A stretch of DNA of 64,000 nucleotides from Phoenix dactylifera (lineage: Eukaryota > Streptophyta > Magnoliopsida > Arecales > Arecaceae): positions 14,952,129 to 15,016,128 of the forward strand of contig NC_052397.1 of the NCBI RefSeq assembly GCF_009389715.1. Reading direction: 5' to 3'. Shown here piece by piece: positions 61,882-64,000 of the stretch; the stretch's first letter is position 1, and every line of letters starts with the position of its first letter. A model generated the notes under the pieces. The model was not told the origin of the DNA, searched no databases, and worked only from the letters and a program-made list of their open reading frames with translations. The translations under genes and the position numbers were made by a program.

Positions 61882-62274
61882 TTATCTAAATAGCACATAA
61901 CTGCATAGAGGCTCTTCTGTAGTCCTCACCCAACTTAATCCAGGTTCCTTTCTCAATCCTACTCTCATTCTCCTCCTAGTGTTTTCTGCATCATCCCACT
62001 TCCCTACTTCAGAATACATATTGGACATGAGCACAAGCGTTGGGCTATCTTCACCTTGCATTCCCATTATATGGTCCCTAGCAAGTCGTACTAGCTCTAC
62101 ATTACCATGAAGCTTGCAAGCAGCTAAAAATACTGTCCACACGGATGCATCAGCCTCAAGCAGCATATTTTCGATAAAGAGTCTTGCCCTATCCAGCATT
62201 CCTGCCCTACCAAATAGATCAACCACGCATGCATAGTGTTCCATGCATGGGACTATCCCATACTTAGAAACAGA
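61882..62274 (-). pseudogene. C-terminal fragment of a PLS-class (E-type) PPR protein
   Basis: The minus-strand frame opens after a stop near 62275 with KYGIVPCMEHYACVVDLFGR, continues LFIENMLLEADASVWTVFLA, ACKLHGNVELVRLARDHIM, then NMYSEVGKWDDAENTRRRM and EPGLSWV, and stops at 61882. This order (last PPR unit, then E motif with the EPG.SWV ending) is that of PLS/E-class PPRs, which normally have 500-800 aa and act in organellar RNA editing. Here only about 130 residues remain, with no upstream PPR array before the tRNA-Lys gene at 62.5 kb. A splice acceptor-like TTTCTAAG at the left edge of the fragment is possible but no partner exon was seen. Most likely a truncated duplicate. Confidence 0.75.
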
Positions 62275-62502
62275 TCACCAGCTTCATATATAGTAGCAGC
62301 AGTAGAAAAAGCCTACTAGCAATAACTACCAAAAATAAGTAAAAAAAAAAAAAATGTATATCTCTGAGGAATTGAAATTTGGAGGGATGAGCATAATTAC
62401 TTAAAAGTAACTTTCACAAATAAATATAATTTGATATTATAATAAAATAAAATAACTACGTGGAAAAGAAGAAGATGATTTTGGATTTCCCATATTAAAA
62501 CT

Positions 62503-62575
62503 GCCCGTCTAGCTCAGTTGGTAGAGCGCAAGGCTCTTAACCTTGTGGTCGTGGGTTCGAGCCCCACGGTGGGCG
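62503..62575 (+). tRNA. tRNA-Lys (anticodon CTT)
   Basis: A 73-nt cloverleaf. The acceptor stem GCCCGTC pairs with GGTGGGC-type 3' bases, discriminator G. The D arm is GCTCAGTTGGTAGAGC, the anticodon arm CAAGG-CTCTTAA-CCTTG has CTT at 34-36, and the T arm is GTGGG-TTCGAGC-CCCAC. No intron. A T-run downstream (TTTATTTTT, from about 62582) can serve as Pol III terminator. Confidence 0.98.
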
Positions 62576-63299
62576 GTTCAATTTATTTTTAAACTTTTTT
62601 TCTTATTGCATATCTTTTTATTTTATTTTATTTTATTTTCCTCCTCATTTCTTCTTAAAATTGGAAGAAAGAAAGGATCCACTATCTTACAGCTTTTTCT
62701 TTAAATTTTTTTTTTGCTCGATAAATCTTCTTAGAACTAAAATATTAAACTACACCAGGCAATATTTTATATTTTTTTAATCTTTTTTCCTTCCTCAATT
62801 CTTCTTAAAATTGGCAAAAAATAAAGATCCCACTATCTCACAGATTTTTCTTTAAAAATTGTCCTTTTTTTATAAATTTTCTTAAAATTAAAATATTAAC
62901 ATGCACCATTACTTCACAATTTATTTTTTTATATATAACAAGATACCAGTTTTTTGATTGGGTGTGATAAATGGTTTACCAAAAAAAAAAAAAGAGAAAA
63001 TGGTGAGATATAATATCTGGGTAGGTACAATTTACACATGTTTTATGTGATTTACAAAACCTCATATATCCAAGGCACCTTTATTTTGGCTGAACTTATG
63101 AGGTGGAATGGAAGAACTTTTCTCACAATATTACCGAGCACTTGCTTAGATAATATCACCTCTTATCCACTCGGGAAAGAGACTCTTGAGTTCCATTCCT
63201 ATGAAAGCCAACCTTAAAGGTAGGATAGGTGTAAGGTAGAACGGGTACAAATTAGCTTCTCTCAATCTCGATCTTTTTTTTTTTCCACAATGGAATAAG
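62576..63299. other. AT-rich intergenic DNA
   Basis: Two similar stretches (about 62635-62720 and 62785-62880) share TTCTTCTTAAAATTGG, ATCC.ACTATCT(T/C)ACAG and TTTTTCTTTAAA, suggesting an old local duplication of about 155 bp. No gene supported. Confidence 0.45.
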
Positions 63300-64000
63300 G
63301 CCCTGTTTGGGGGAGCTGTTGGCAGTAGAGCTGTTAGAAGTAGAGCTATTGAAAGTAGAGCTGTCTGAAGTAGAGCTGTTATAAAAAGCTGTTTGTTGTT
63401 TGGTAACTACATTCGTAAAGTGCTGTGGTACTTTGTTTTGTGTTTGGTAAACAAACTGAGAAAGTACTTTTGTATGACAAAATTACCATAAAGGACATTG
63501 CATAGTATTATACAACAGAACATAATAAAATATAACATAAATTAATACATAAATATACGATATAGTATAATATTATTGTAATATAAAATAATATTATGTT
63601 GATATAGCATAATAGTGATATAATTATTAGAGTAAATTAATATTTGGTAATATAACATAATATTAAATTATTTAACATAACATATTAATGTATTATGATA
63701 TAATGTAATATATATTATATTTATAGTATAATACAATAATAAAAGTATAAACTATTATAATTATTAGTATAAATTAATTTCTCATATTATAACATAATAT
63801 TAAATTATTTAAAATAACATATTAATGTATTATAATGTAATGTAATATAATACAATATTTATAGTATAATACAATAATAAAGGTATAAAATATTATAATT
63901 ATTATTATAAATTAATTTTCCATAATATAACATAATATTAAATTATTTAAAATAACATATTAATGTATTATAATGTAATGTAATATAATATAATATTTAT
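63300..64000. mobile_element. Start of a PIF/Harbinger- or hAT-like MITE, cut by the window end
   Basis: Preceded by TAA, the sequence begins GGCCCTGTTTGGGGGAGCTG, the usual start of plant Tourist-type elements. It is followed by a 16-bp subterminal array built on GTAGAGCTGTT (about 63325-63390). The interior is very AT-rich. The right end and target duplication lie outside the window, so the superfamily is unsettled. Confidence 0.55.
63515..64000. repeat. AT-rich tandem repeat, period about 137 bp
   Basis: TATAACATAATATTAAATTA occurs at 63651, 63788 and 63926, spacing 137 and 138. Each unit goes on with AACATATTAATGTATTAT, TATAGTATAATACAATAATA and ATTATAATTATTA. A degenerate partial unit precedes 63651. 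The array runs off the window. Confidence 0.85.

Overview
This window is nuclear DNA from a flowering plant, most likely a monocot. The evidence is spliced genes with GT-AG introns, plant-only families (UGT glycosyltransferases, PPR proteins, a 'dentin sialophosphoprotein-like' protein), strongly GC-rich 5' gene ends next to AT-rich introns, and many small foldback transposons. Dispersed GC-rich repeats with GGTAC-type ends remind me of palm genomes, but that placement is a guess. No bacterial, organellar, CRISPR or operon-like structure was seen.

Layout. 0.2-0.44 kb: last two exons of a CobW/ZNG1-type GTPase gene (+), with an unusual splice donor. 3.2-10.2 kb: a tandem segmental duplication; the right copy carries an intact two-exon UGT83A-like glucosyltransferase (-, 453 aa), the left copy is a decayed UGT pseudogene. 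12.6-18.6 kb: the RPS15a (uS8) gene (+), with Site II promoter motifs, a non-coding first exon, a 4.5-kb 5'UTR intron and three coding exons; two related Mutator-type MITEs lie at its promoter and in its first intron. 19.5 kb: an orphan C-terminal exon like FMP32/DUF1640 proteins. 20-26 kb: repeat-rich, with minisatellite, LTR-type fossils and inverted dispersed repeats.

26.8-36.4 kb: two convergent PPR genes, a six-exon mitochondrial-type PPR (+, 612 aa) and a single-exon PPR (-, about 502 aa), followed by tRNA-Ala(TGC) (-). From memory these resemble Arabidopsis At1g26460 and At1g26500, and the CobW gene at the left edge resembles At1g26520, so the window may preserve an old gene cluster. 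42.4-57.2 kb: a large plant-specific Gln/Ser-rich protein gene (+, at least 1,851 aa, nine exons in all), whose first coding part carries two apparent 1-bp frameshifts. 57.2-64 kb: mostly intergenic, with a 5'-truncated LINE-like insertion with perfect 11-bp target duplications, a truncated PLS/E-type PPR fragment (-), tRNA-Lys(CTT) (+), and the start of a PIF-like MITE whose interior is an AT-rich tandem repeat of about 137 bp.

The genes do not form a pathway. They are housekeeping genes of translation and organelle gene expression (RPS15a, two tRNAs, PPRs), a metal-chaperone GTPase, one secondary-metabolism enzyme and one plant-specific protein of unknown role. I did not find a convincing new biological system. 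The most useful leads are the gene-structure anomalies (GA donor, two frameshifts, a frame-preserving 102-nt intron) and several uncatalogued-looking foldback or palindromic repeats.
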